Source of the DNA: Persicitalea jodogahamensis
Lineage (GTDB): Bacteria > Bacteroidota > Bacteroidia > Cytophagales > Spirosomataceae
Assembly (NCBI RefSeq): GCF_014651615.1
Contig: NZ_BMXF01000002.1
Span: 799,629-863,628, forward strand
Direction of reading: 5' to 3'
DNA length: 64,000 nucleotides
Shown piece by piece: positions 35,493 to 45,200 of the stretch. The position numbers and the translations under genes are program-made. Each line of letters starts with the position of its first letter. Position 1 is the stretch's first letter. Under the pieces are notes generated by a model. That model did not search any database, was not told the origin of the DNA, and saw only the letters and a program-made list of their open reading frames with translations.

Positions 35493-37127
35493 TCACGACC
35501 CACCCGTAAGGGAAACGAGAGAAAATTTTTCGCCGTCAAACAGCCCCTTGTCGCTGAGTTTGAGTGAAGGAATGACCAGCAGAGCCATAAATGACAGACT
35601 CATAAAGGGAGAAGTAAGTGTAGTTTTCAGTTTCTGCTTTACAAACTGATCCAGTTGGGTGTAGGCATCGGCTACATCATATCCATCCGAATCGGTCATC
35701 AGGCCGGCAATGGGTAAAGCCAGGGTGTGCGTTTGACCTAGTCCCACAGCCGAAATCCCTCCTTTGGCTTCAATGACTGCGTTCACGGCCTTGCACAGAC
35801 TCACGTCGTCGCAGCCTACGGCGATAATGTTATGAGAATCATGGCCGACAGAGGAAGCGATGGCTCCGCTCTTCAAGCCAAAGTTTCGGATGAAAGCTAC
35901 CGCCGGATTGGCTTCTTCATAACGGTTGACAACGGCTATCTTTAAAATGTCCCGTTCAACATCACTTTCTATTGCACCATTTTGAGCATGGATTTCCTCC
36001 TCTATACTATTGGTGATGAGCTGGCCGTCGAGGACTTCTATGATTCGCAATGAGATTGTTTCGGAGGGAGCGGAGCAAACAAAATCAGTGGTACTTTTAG
36101 GCAGGCAGTTGAAATTGTTGACATGCTCGCTACGAAGGTCTGGTAACAGAGAATGCCCGGACTCAGCGACCGGTTCGCCATTAAGGTACGTTTTTGTGAT
36201 ATTGAAATCTGATAAGTTATCGACTACGATGAAATCAGCCGGATCGCCCTCGCGTAACAAACCAACGGGGAGTCTGTAATGGAGAACGGGGTTCAGGCAG
36301 GCGGCTTGTAATACATCGAAAAGGTCATATCCTAAATTTAAGGCTCTCTTGACCAAGGAGTTAATATGTCCATCTACAAGACTGTCAGGATGCTTGTCAT
36401 CCGAGCAGAACATGATTTTTTTTGGAAACTCGGCCAGAAGCGGAATCAGGGCGTCGAAGTTTTTGGCGGCACTGCCCTCGCGGATCAGGATATTCATCCC
36501 ATAATCAATTTTCTCGCGAGCCTCCTCGTAAGTGAAGCACTCGTGATCGGTAGAGATGCCCGCCTCGGCGTAACGGCAGGCGGAGTCGCCTCGTAATCCG
36601 GGCGCATGCCCATCGATGGGCTTATTAAAAGCCCTAGCCAGAGCGATTTTGGCGGTCATGTCCGGATCTCCGTTCAGTACGCCGGGGTAGTTCATGACCT
36701 CGGCAAGGTAGCCAATTTCTTTCATAGCCAGCAACTTACGCACATCAGACGGCCCGATGGTTGCGCCTGCGGTTTCGAACGTTGTGGCCGGAACACAGGA
36801 TGGGGCGCCAAAACAAAACTTAAAGGGGGTACGATTTCCGTCTTCGATCATGTACTGCACGCCTGCAATCCCCAGCACGTTCCCGATTTCGTGCGGATCC
36901 GAGACGGTGGCTACGGTGCCATGCACCACAGCGAGTCGGGCAAACTGGCTGGGTGTGAGCATTGAACTCTCAATGTGTACGTGCGCATCCACAAATCCTG
37001 GCAGCACGTAGGGGAGGGAAGGTACCTCTTTGCCAAGATATGAAATGGCCGAGATTCTACCATTATTTAGGTCAAGGCGACCTTCACGGATGGTACGATC
37101 AAAAATATTCAGGATATTGGCGTGCAT
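35493..37127 (-). CDS. ade: Adenine deaminase
   Basis: A 544-residue amidohydrolase converting adenine to hypoxanthine and ammonia. The ATG at 37127 is chosen because the family starts close to MHANILNIFDRTIREG; upstream in-frame residues look non-family. Key features are PGFVDAHVHIESSMLTP (metal-binding HVH at 49-51), TVATVSDPHEIGNV, DGHAPGL, FCSDDKHPDSL and, in the C-terminal domain, SSVGHDSHNIIAVG. Length fits the bacterial Ade family. It is divergent from the SDR gene with 146 bp between starts. No purine operon is visible here. Confidence 0.93.
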   Translation of the reverse strand: MHANILNIFDRTIREGRLDLNNGRISAISYLGKEVPSLPYVLPGFVDAHVHIESSMLTPSQFARLAVVHGTVATVSDPHEIGNVLGIAGVQYMIEDGNRTPFKFCFGAPSCVPATTFETAGATIGPSDVRKLLAMKEIGYLAEVMNYPGVLNGDPDMTAKIALARAFNKPIDGHAPGLRGDSACRYAEAGISTDHECFTYEEAREKIDYGMNILIREGSAAKNFDALIPLLAEFPKKIMFCSDDKHPDSLVDGHINSLVKRALNLGYDLFDVLQAACLNPVLHYRLPVGLLREGDPADFIVVDNLSDFNITKTYLNGEPVAESGHSLLPDLRSEHVNNFNCLPKSTTDFVCSAPSETISLRIIEVLDGQLITNSIEEEIHAQNGAIESDVERDILKIAVVNRYEEANPAVAFIRNFGLKSGAIASSVGHDSHNIIAVGCDDVSLCKAVNAVIEAKGGISAVGLGQTHTLALPIAGLMTDSDGYDVADAYTQLDQFVKQKLKTTLTSPFMSLSFMALLVIPSLKLSDKGLFDGEKFSLVSLTGGS

Positions 37128-37273
37128 GGGCGTTTTCAGGTTCAGGATGGGTCTACGACCAAAGAAAAGCAGAATCTCAGAATAATTAAATGTTTGGTTT
37201 CTTAAAAAAACTTGGTTCGCACGGTTAACATCGGCGTATTTTCGCCTTTGTTTCAATATAGCAATACTTCTTC

Positions 37274-38047
37274 ATGTTTCGATTAGATAATAAAGTAGCC
37301 CTCGTGACGGGCGGAGCCAGCGGTATTGGATTGGCCATTTCCAGAGTTTTTGCGAGCCAGGGAGCCGAAGTCCATATTCTGGAAATCAACGAGAGTCAGG
37401 CGCAGGCAGCGGTTGAGGAAATCAGGGCATCGGGCGGAGTAGCCGAAGCCCATGCGCTGGACATTTCAAACCAGGTTCAGGTGATCGAAACTATTGACGC
37501 CATTGCAGCCAAAAGAAAAATTGATATCCTGGTCAACAACGCGGGGGTCGCCCATATCGGGAAAGCGCATACCACAGCGGAAGCGGATTTCGATCGCATC
37601 GTAAACGTCAACATCAAGGGCGTTTACAATTGCCTTTTTGCTACCATACCCCATTTGCAAAAAACGGGCGGCGGCGTAATCCTGAATATGGTCTCCATTG
37701 CGGCAACGGTGGGAATTTCCGATCGATTTGCTTATTCAGCGAGTAAAGGTGCGGTATTCACTATGACGCTTTCAGTGGCAAAAGACTATCTTGCGGACAA
37801 CATTCGCTGCAACAGTATATCGCCTGCACGTGTCCACACGCCATTTGTGGATGGATTTATTGCCAAGAATTATCCCGGTCAGGAGAAGGAAATGTTTGAA
37901 AAACTCTCTAAAACGCAACCCATCGGCCGCATGGCCAGGCCGGAGGAAATCGGTAACCTGGCTTTGTACCTTTGCTCCGATGAGGCGTCGTTCATCACGG
38001 GATGTGACTACCTGATCGACGGAGGATTTGAGAAACTAAATAATTAA
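37274..38047 (+). CDS. SDR-family NAD(P)-dependent oxidoreductase
   Basis: A 257-residue classical short-chain dehydrogenase. The cofactor motif is TGGASGIG (12-19), NNAG is at 88-91, and the catalytic residues are Ser141, Tyr154 and Lys158 (YSASK). The C-terminus GCDYLIDGGF is standard. It lies 18 bp upstream of an FAH-family hydrolase. This SDR/FAH pairing is common in non-phosphorylating L-fucose or L-rhamnose catabolism, where the dehydrogenase acts on the deoxy-ketoacid and the FAH protein cleaves it. The dehydratase and aldolase genes are not nearby, so this pathway is a suggestion only. Confidence 0.9.
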   Translation: MFRLDNKVALVTGGASGIGLAISRVFASQGAEVHILEINESQAQAAVEEIRASGGVAEAHALDISNQVQVIETIDAIAAKRKIDILVNNAGVAHIGKAHTTAEADFDRIVNVNIKGVYNCLFATIPHLQKTGGGVILNMVSIAATVGISDRFAYSASKGAVFTMTLSVAKDYLADNIRCNSISPARVHTPFVDGFIAKNYPGQEKEMFEKLSKTQPIGRMARPEEIGNLALYLCSDEASFITGCDYLIDGGFEKLNN

Positions 38048-38065
38048 AACCCAAAAAAATATTTT

Positions 38066-38926
38066 ATGAAATTATTTCGCTTCGGCGCGCATGAGCAGGA
38101 AAAGCCGGGAGTAATCTCGTTTGACGACACAAGGTTAGACGTTTCAGCATTCGGCGAAGACTACGACGAAAAGTTTTTCGCTACCGATGGCACCACCCGC
38201 CTGGCTGAATGGTTGCAGCACAATAGCACTTTCTGTCCGGAAGTTCCCGCCGAGACGCGGTTGGGGGCTTGCGTGGCCCGCCCTTCCAAGATCGTATGTA
38301 TCGGCCTCAACTATGCCAAGCATGCTGCCGAGTCGGGAGCGCAACCGCCCGCTGAACCCGTTGTCTTCTTCAAGGCGACCAGTGCGCTGTGCGGACCCAA
38401 TGATCAGGTGATTATACCCCGGAACTCCGTTAAAACTGATTGGGAAGTGGAACTGGCCGTGGTCATCGGAAAGCGGACCAGCTATGTTGAAGAAAGCGAG
38501 GCCATGGACTACGTCGCGGGTTATGCCCTGCACAATGATTATTCGGAGCGCGCTTTTCAACTGGAAATGGGAGGACAGTGGGTGAAGGGCAAAAGCAATG
38601 ACACCTTCGCACCCCTGGGCCCTTACCTGGTTACTGCTGATGAAATACCGGAGCCCCATAACCTGCGCCTTTGGCTGTCATTGAATGGCGAGATGGTACA
38701 GGATTCCAACACTTCCGACATGATTTTCTATATTCCCAAAATCATTAGCTATCTCAGCCAATTTATGACCCTGCTGCCGGGGGACGTCATCTCAACCGGA
38801 ACACCATCGGGCGTGGGACTGGGCATGAAGCCTCCCAAGTACCTGCAGCCAAATGACGTGGTAGAGCTGGGTATCGAAGGCCTGGGAACCCAAAAACAGG
38901 AGGCCATTGCCTGGAAAGCACTATAA
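38066..38926 (+). CDS. Fumarylacetoacetate hydrolase (FAH)-family protein
   Basis: A 286-residue enzyme with the FAH fold. Visible elements are IVCIGLNYAKHAAESG, the metal-site region DWEVELAVVIGKRTS (Glu ligands), YALHNDYSERAFQLEMGGQW and the late glycine-rich loop STGTPSGVGLG. The family includes fumarylpyruvate hydrolases, ureidoglycolate lyase-like proteins and 2,4-diketo-3-deoxy-L-fuconate hydrolase; members cleave C-C bonds next to a 1,3-dicarbonyl with Mg2+ or Mn2+. The 18-bp spacing to the SDR gene indicates one operon and favours sugar-acid catabolism. Confidence 0.92.
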   Translation: MKLFRFGAHEQEKPGVISFDDTRLDVSAFGEDYDEKFFATDGTTRLAEWLQHNSTFCPEVPAETRLGACVARPSKIVCIGLNYAKHAAESGAQPPAEPVVFFKATSALCGPNDQVIIPRNSVKTDWEVELAVVIGKRTSYVEESEAMDYVAGYALHNDYSERAFQLEMGGQWVKGKSNDTFAPLGPYLVTADEIPEPHNLRLWLSLNGEMVQDSNTSDMIFYIPKIISYLSQFMTLLPGDVISTGTPSGVGLGMKPPKYLQPNDVVELGIEGLGTQKQEAIAWKAL

Positions 38927-39029
38927 GAGAAGAATGGGTCCTGTGGTGAACTGAGGGTGATTACTTGGCACGTATGTTGCGAAGTACCATACCCGGCGCA
39001 AGTTCGCTGAAACTTTTAACCCCGGATTC

Positions 39030-39812
39030 TTGGAAAAGAAACTTTTACAAATTCTCCTTTTTGTCTTCATTGGCAGTTTGCTGGGATCAAGACCCCGGCA
39101 AGCCTGCGAGGTAAAGGTGCTGAGTTTCAATATGCATCACGGAGAAGACAAGTGGGGGGAATCCAACCTCCGGGATATAGTCAGGCTTATCGACGAGCAC
39201 AAACCAGACCTCGTTGCTTTGCAGGCAGTGGACAGCATTCAGGAAGACGGCATCGTGAATCACCAGCTCCGGCGGCTGGCTGTACAGGCAGGCATGCACT
39301 ACTTATATGCCGCTTCCGACAGCAACGACCGCGGTAGCCACGGCGTGGGAATCCTGTCGCGCTGGCCCTTTCAGAACACTCAAAAGATGTTCTTGCCGCA
39401 TTCTCCCGGGGCTGATCCCCGCGTAATGGCTTGTGCGCTGGTCAGTCCGATCAAGGGCCTGACATTCAGGATGTGTAACGTCAGGATGGAGTACGCCTCG
39501 ATGTTCGATCGCGCCTTACAGTCGGCTTTTGTAAATCGGGTGTTGGAACCCAGCATTCAGCCCGTGTTACTGGCGATGGATATGGGGGCACGGCCCAACG
39601 AGCAGCCGTATTTCTCATATCATGCCAACTGGATGGATGCTGCCAAGGGCTCTTTCCTGCCTACCTGGACAGAAGGCATATCAGGCGATCGGCTGGATTA
39701 CCTTATGGTTTTGAAAAACACCCGAGTCCGCGTCAAATCCTACAAGGTAATCAGGGACCATCCCACCGCCTCGGATCACTATCCCATTTTGGCTACTTTT
39801 GAATTTTGGTAA
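39030..39812 (+). CDS. Degenerate endonuclease/exonuclease/phosphatase (EEP)-fold secreted protein
   Basis: A 260-residue EEP-superfamily protein with an N-terminal signal peptide. No ATG lies early enough, so a TTG at 39030 is the likely start (LEKKLLQILLFVFIG). EEP landmarks can be followed in order, but catalytic residues are altered. The LQExD motif reads LQAVD (Glu to Ala66). The NxH motif reads NVR (His to Arg152). The DxN motif reads DMG (Asn to Gly186). Asn34, RLDYLM and the final SDH (Asp249-His250) are kept. Loss of the metal-binding Glu and a catalytic His suggests a non-enzymatic or altered role. No operon partner is evident. Confidence 0.8.
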   Translation: MEKKLLQILLFVFIGSLLGSRPRQACEVKVLSFNMHHGEDKWGESNLRDIVRLIDEHKPDLVALQAVDSIQEDGIVNHQLRRLAVQAGMHYLYAASDSNDRGSHGVGILSRWPFQNTQKMFLPHSPGADPRVMACALVSPIKGLTFRMCNVRMEYASMFDRALQSAFVNRVLEPSIQPVLLAMDMGARPNEQPYFSYHANWMDAAKGSFLPTWTEGISGDRLDYLMVLKNTRVRVKSYKVIRDHPTASDHYPILATFEFW

Positions 39813-39881
39813 AAGTCCGGCAAAAACCAGAACTATTCATATCTTAGCCTAAAATCTGTACTCAACCAATTTTCATTGAAT

Positions 39882-40313
39882 ATGAAAAAGAAACTGTGGC
39901 TTACACTCTTCTTTGGACTGATGCTCTCGGCGGCAATGGCGCAGTCCAAGGAAGAAAAGGCGGTGCTGGACCGCGTAGAAACGTGGCGCAAGGCGGTTTT
40001 GGCTCAGGATATCAAAAGCCTGGACAAAATTTTTGCCAGCGAGATGACCTATGGCCACTCCAATGGACATATAGATACCAAATCGTCTTTCATCGAAACG
40101 ATCAGGGATAAAAAGGAAGTGTACAATGAACTCAACCTGGACGATATGACGGTGAGCGTCGTTGGGAATACAGCATTAGTACGCCACAAAATGACCGGCA
40201 ATGTAAGTATCTCAGATGGCACTACCAGCAAACCAAACCTGGGCGTTTTGCAGGTCTGGAGCAAAACAAACAATGGCTGGCAACTACTGGCTCGCCAGGC
40301 TTTTAAGCTTTAA
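39882..40313 (+). CDS. Secreted NTF2/SnoaL-like protein (DUF4440 type)
   Basis: A 143-residue protein. The ATG at 39882 gives a signal peptide (MKKKLWLTLFFGLMLSAAMA-Q). The mature part is a single cone-shaped NTF2-like domain: a helix pair (VLDRVETWRKAVLAQDIKSLDKIFA), then YGHSNGHIDTKSSFIETI, and beta strands ending VWSKTNNGWQLLARQAFKL. This is the DUF4440/SnoaL-like pattern. Such domains bind small ligands or act as isomerases; no active-site residue can be assigned here. It stands alone, 69 bp after the EEP gene. Confidence 0.85.
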   Translation: MKKKLWLTLFFGLMLSAAMAQSKEEKAVLDRVETWRKAVLAQDIKSLDKIFASEMTYGHSNGHIDTKSSFIETIRDKKEVYNELNLDDMTVSVVGNTALVRHKMTGNVSISDGTTSKPNLGVLQVWSKTNNGWQLLARQAFKL

Positions 40314-40467
40314 ACCAGTACTGACCATATAGGCAAGGGTAGTATTGGTTTAAAGACTGTACTTGCCTGCCACCGCTGAAAGTAAAAAGTTGAATTGTTC
40401 CGTGTTTCGTCTGCATTTGCCAATCCGAGCTACCGGAGCGGCCCACTATTCATTGTCAATCAAATAA

Positions 40468-41172
40468 ATGTCCTCCATCATCATTGCACTCGACGGCTAT
40501 TCGAGTTGTGGTAAAAGTACCACGGCCAAGTTGGCGGCGAAGCAACTCGGTTACGCCTACATTGACACAGGTGCCATGTACCGGGCCGTTACCTTACATT
40601 TTTTACAGAATCACGTTTCCATTACCAATCCGCATGAGGTAGGTAAGGCTTTGGACAACATACACATAACTTTCCGGCGGCATCCCGAAACAAAAAGTAA
40701 TGACACTTTCCTGAACGGCTTGAATGTTGAAACGGAAATCCGCAAAATGTATGTCTCCGAGCGGGTGAGTGAGGTGAGTGCTGTCGCCGAGGTACGCCAC
40801 GCAATGGTGGCCCAGCAGCAGAAAATGGGTAAAAGCAAAAGCATCGTCATGGATGGCCGCGACATCGGTACCGTTGTTTTCCCCGAGGCAGAGTTGAAAA
40901 TATTCATGACGGCCGATCCTATGATGCGTGCCCAGCGCCGTCAGGCCGAGCTGTTGGCCAAAGGCGAAATGGTTGATCTGGTCGAAATTGTCGCAAATCT
41001 TGAAAAACGCGATCATATCGATACCCACCGTGAGGAGAGCCCGCTTCGGCAGGCCGAGGATGCTTTGCTGATTGACAATACATTCATGACAGTGGATGAG
41101 CAGGTAGAACTGGTGGTCCGGCTGGCGGACGAGCGGATTGGTCAGGCGGTTCGCCGGCACGAAAAGAAATGA
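40468..41172 (+). CDS. cmk: Cytidylate kinase
   Basis: A 234-residue kinase that phosphorylates CMP and dCMP with ATP. The P-loop is DGYSSCGKSTTAK (Gly10-Ser17), followed by YIDTGAMYRAVTLHF. The later family motifs VMDGRDIGTVVFPEAELKIFMTA and the C-terminal HREESPLRQAEDALLIDN are present. Length is normal. The stop overlaps the start of the DAO-family oxidoreductase gene by 4 nt (ATGA), so the two are translated from one mRNA. Confidence 0.95.
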   Translation: MSSIIIALDGYSSCGKSTTAKLAAKQLGYAYIDTGAMYRAVTLHFLQNHVSITNPHEVGKALDNIHITFRRHPETKSNDTFLNGLNVETEIRKMYVSERVSEVSAVAEVRHAMVAQQQKMGKSKSIVMDGRDIGTVVFPEAELKIFMTADPMMRAQRRQAELLAKGEMVDLVEIVANLEKRDHIDTHREESPLRQAEDALLIDNTFMTVDEQVELVVRLADERIGQAVRRHEKK

Positions 41173-42242
41173 AGATCAGTGAGTATGATTACCTGATTAT
41201 TGGACAGGGTGTTGCCGGCACCACATTGGCCTGGCACCTGATCCAGGCAGGAAAGCGCGTGCTGGTAGTTGGCGATTCATCACGTCCATCTGCATCGAAC
41301 GTGGCCGCCGGTATTTATAATCCGCTCACAGGCCGGAAGCTGGTGAAAACCTGGCTGGCGGATGAAATATTTCCCTACGCTGTCCGGTTTTACAATCAAA
41401 TCGGAGAAAGCCTGAGTGTTCAACTCGTTTATCCACAAAACATTTTCCGTCCTTACCGATCGTCCGAAGAGCGCGACCGCTATTTGTCTTACGTTTCTGA
41501 TGGCGACCTTGCGGAATACATAGCGGAAGAGTCTGACAGTCAAGCAAAAGTAAAGGGTCTCAACGCTCCGCATGGTGGACTGGAGGTAAAAGGGTCGGGT
41601 TGGGTGGACTTAAAGGAGCTGATAAAAAATAGCAAAAATTATTTTATTGAAAACAATCAATATGCCGAGAGTAGTTTTGAGACTAGGGATCTGTTAATCA
41701 GCGATAAAAGAGTAACATGGAAAGGGGTGGATGCCGGAAAAGTCATATTTTGTCAAGGCTATGATGCCCGCGAGAATACGTTATTCAATTGGCTTCCGTT
41801 CAATCCTGTGAAAGGGCAAATTCTCGACGTGACTTTTGACGACTATTCTGCCGATAAAATTGTCAATCAGGGAATTTTTATTTTGCCATCTTTAACAAAG
41901 ACTGAGTACCGAGTAGGGGCCACTTACTCCTGGCACGATCTGGATTGGGAATCCACTGAGGATGGGCGAGCGTATCTTGAAAACAAATTGCAACCGTTAG
42001 TACCGGGAAGCTACACGATCAACAAGCAGCAGGCGGGTATTCGCCCATCTTGTAAAGACCGCCGGCCGTTAGTGGGGATGCATCCCGAACATAAAGCGGT
42101 GGGTATATTCAACGGGTTGGGTACTAAGGGAGTTACGCTGGCACCATATTTTGCAAATGAGTTTGTGAATCATCTTTGTGAAGGCACAAAATTGAATCCC
42201 GAAGCGAATATTGCCCGCTATTTTTCGTTATATTACCACTAA
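41169..42242 (+). CDS. FAD-dependent DAO-family oxidoreductase
   Basis: A 357-residue flavoprotein of the D-amino-acid oxidase fold. The N-terminal dinucleotide-binding motif is YLIIGQGVAGTTLAWHL, followed by VLVVGD. Later elements are ASNVAAGIYNPLTGRKLVK and a C-terminal FAD contact region (GIRPSCKDRRPLVGMHP, then NGLGTKGVTLAP). The catalytic substrate is not evident; related enzymes oxidise glycine, sarcosine or tRNA-modifying intermediates. It overlaps cmk by 4 nt, and the next gene starts 19 bp after its stop, so cmk, this gene and the TolB-like gene form an operon. Confidence 0.88.
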   Translation: MKISEYDYLIIGQGVAGTTLAWHLIQAGKRVLVVGDSSRPSASNVAAGIYNPLTGRKLVKTWLADEIFPYAVRFYNQIGESLSVQLVYPQNIFRPYRSSEERDRYLSYVSDGDLAEYIAEESDSQAKVKGLNAPHGGLEVKGSGWVDLKELIKNSKNYFIENNQYAESSFETRDLLISDKRVTWKGVDAGKVIFCQGYDARENTLFNWLPFNPVKGQILDVTFDDYSADKIVNQGIFILPSLTKTEYRVGATYSWHDLDWESTEDGRAYLENKLQPLVPGSYTINKQQAGIRPSCKDRRPLVGMHPEHKAVGIFNGLGTKGVTLAPYFANEFVNHLCEGTKLNPEANIARYFSLYYH

Positions 42243-42261
42243 AGACAGCATCCTAGCTCAA

Positions 42262-45200
42262 ATGAAGATATTTCTCCGACTAAATCCCCGGCATCTCCTT
42301 GCATTGTTTGCCGTGCTGTGGGCTGCTCTGCCCGCGCAGGCGCAACGCTACCCCTCGCAGGAAAAATTTGGCAAGAACCGTATTCAGTACCGCACCTTTG
42401 ACTGGAAGATATTCCGGACATCCAATTTTGAGGTGTACCATTACCAGGGCGGTACCAATATGGCCAAGCTTACTGCTCAGTTTGCCGAAACCGAGTTCGA
42501 TCGCATAACTGAAATTCTCGGTTACACACCTTACAACCGAATCAAGATTTTCCTGTATAACTCGCCCGGCGAATTGATGCAGAGCAACATGGGGTTAGCC
42601 ACATTTGGCGATCTTGACGATCAGGAGCTCGACCTTGCCCAATCCCGCGTTGAAATTGCGTTCACGGGCGATCAAATCAGTTTTCGCAAGAAACTGGTCA
42701 TGGAAATTTCCCGGCTCTTCGTATATGACATGCTTTATGGCGGGAATCTGAAAGATGCGCTCCAAAGCTCACTGTTGCTCACCTTGCCTGATTGGTTTAT
42801 GTCCGGCATTGCAGCCTACATTGCCGAAGGCTGGACACCCGAACTGAGCGATTACATGCGGGATGTCACGCTGAAAAGGCCCATAAAGAAACCGGCTCTT
42901 CTGTATGGAAAAGACGCAACGCTGATTGGTCAGTCGATCTGGAATTACATTGCGGAGCGATACGGCAAAGACAACATTTCCAATATCCTCAATCTGACCC
43001 GCATCATTCGCACCGAGCAGACCAGTATTACAAGTACCCTTGGCGTACCTTCTTACTCGCGTTTCCTGCGGGAGTGGCAGGCGTTTTACAGTAGCACCAC
43101 GGAGCAGGCAAGCAAAGGATACACAGAACCATCTCCTACCTGGCGTTACCGGCTCCATGAGTTCAATGAAATTGGGAATAGTTCATCCATTAAGCTTTCT
43201 CCTGACAAAAAATGGATTGCTGTCAGTGAGATGCACAAAAGTCGTTACAAGGTAACGGTATTCAACCTGGAAACGGGGCGCGACATGGTAGTTCGGCAGG
43301 GCGGAATCCAGATTGGCAATGCACAGCAGAACAGCATGTTGCCTTTGATCGCCTGGACCAAATTCAATACGTTGGCTATGGTGGTTGAAGAAAATAACCG
43401 ACACAACCTTTTCATTTTTGACAAACTTGACACCAAGCGGCCTGTCATCAGGATTAAGCGCAACATTCGTGGGCTGGACCAGATCGTGGCAATGGATGTG
43501 TCGGACGACGGTACCATGCTGGCTGTTAGCGCTGATAAAGGTGGCAAAAATGACCTTTATCTGGTTAGTGTGTCACGGGCTTCTGTTATCCCACTTACCA
43601 ATGACTTGTTCGATGACCTGAGCCCCCAGTTTGTGACCGGGTCTTCACGGCGGGTGGTATTTACGTCCAACCGTCCTACCGACTCCCTGGGAACGGATCA
43701 GGGTAATTACAAAAATCTCAATGCGACGGTAAGCCTTTTCGAACACGATGGTTCTCCCCGCGCCGAGACCGTTACCCGTCTCGTGGATTCGCTCGGTTTG
43801 TCGTTAGCGGCTGTGCGGGCTAATGAAGAAGACGTATTCTTTTTGTCCGACTACAAGGGGATCAAAAATCTTTTCAAATACAACCGCCAGTCCGGGGCAA
43901 TTTCTCAGCTTACAAACTACCTGTTCTCGCTTCTGAGTGCTGACATTACCTTACAGGGAAGCGGGGGAATCGTCTATTCCAGGCTTGAAAATGGAATGTA
44001 CAGCATGGCTTACATTGACCGCCTGAATCCCGACGTTTCACTGGATGCGCCCGTGCTTTCAAGAGAAGGTAGGCCAAAGTCGCAGCCAAGTGCCGTTTCC
44101 GGTGCCAATCCGGCCAATTCCAAAGCGGATACTTTGGCCCCGACTGCGGAGCCCCAAAAAATAGCTCTGCGGCCAGGGGAGGTAGATACGGATGACTATC
44201 AGTTTGATGAAGACGTACTGAAAACATTCGAGTTTCGGCAGAAGCGTGGCAATCTGGCAAACAACATTCCGATTCCTATCCCCCGCAGCCGGAAACGCGA
44301 AAACATTGCGATCAAAGGGCCGTATGACTATCGTGGTCTGTTTATTGCCAATGATGCGTCATCAGACTGGCGGGTTGATCCTATCCGGGGCTTTGGGTAC
44401 GCCCAATCTATTTCGATGAATGATCTGCTCGAAAATCATGTCATAAAAGCAGGCTTCTTTATATCGACTACTTTTCGCAACAGCAACCTGTTTGCTGAGT
44501 ATACCAATAATACGCACCGGATAGACTTCGGTTTGAGAGTGGATCGCCAGAGCCTGTATGTAGATTACAACCGTGCTACCCAGAAGTACCGTTTCAACCA
44601 AATCAAAGCAACGGTCTCTTATCCATTCTCTTCATTTGTAAGAGTAAGCGTTAGCCCTACTTTCACCACTACCCGACTGGTGGATGTGGGAATCCTGTCG
44701 GAGCCTGACCGCTCTACCCAGTATGCCGGTGCTATCTCGGAATTTGTGCTGGATAACACCGAAACTAACGGCATGAATATGGTGCAGGGTACCCGCTTCA
44801 AAGTCCGTTATGAAAATCAGCTAGGGGTCGGGCAGGCTTTCCAGAATTTCTACCGCCTGAGCATCGACCTGCGCCGCTATCAGAAAATTCACCGTGATCT
44901 GATCCTGGCCGGCCGTTTGGCATTTAGTCGTTCGGGTGGGCGCGCACCCAAGCAGAGCATTATGGGTGGCATGGAAAACTGGATTTTGAATAAAAAGGAT
45001 AATGCTGCAAACAACAACCCATTAACTTTTGGTGAAGGGGTCGACAATCGCGATATCTTCTTTTCCGAGTTTGCCACCAATCTCCGGGGCTTCAACCTCA
45101 ACCGATTGTCAGGCACAAACTATGTGCTGGCCAACCTGGAACTCAGGGTTCCCCTGATCAAGTACCTCTACCGTGGCCCGATCACTTCTAATTTTCTGCG

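Noticed and set aside
40312-40353. Imperfect inverted repeat after the NTF2-like gene considered as a terminator
   Set aside because: The arms need several G-T pairs, the loop is long and no T run follows, so support is too weak to list.
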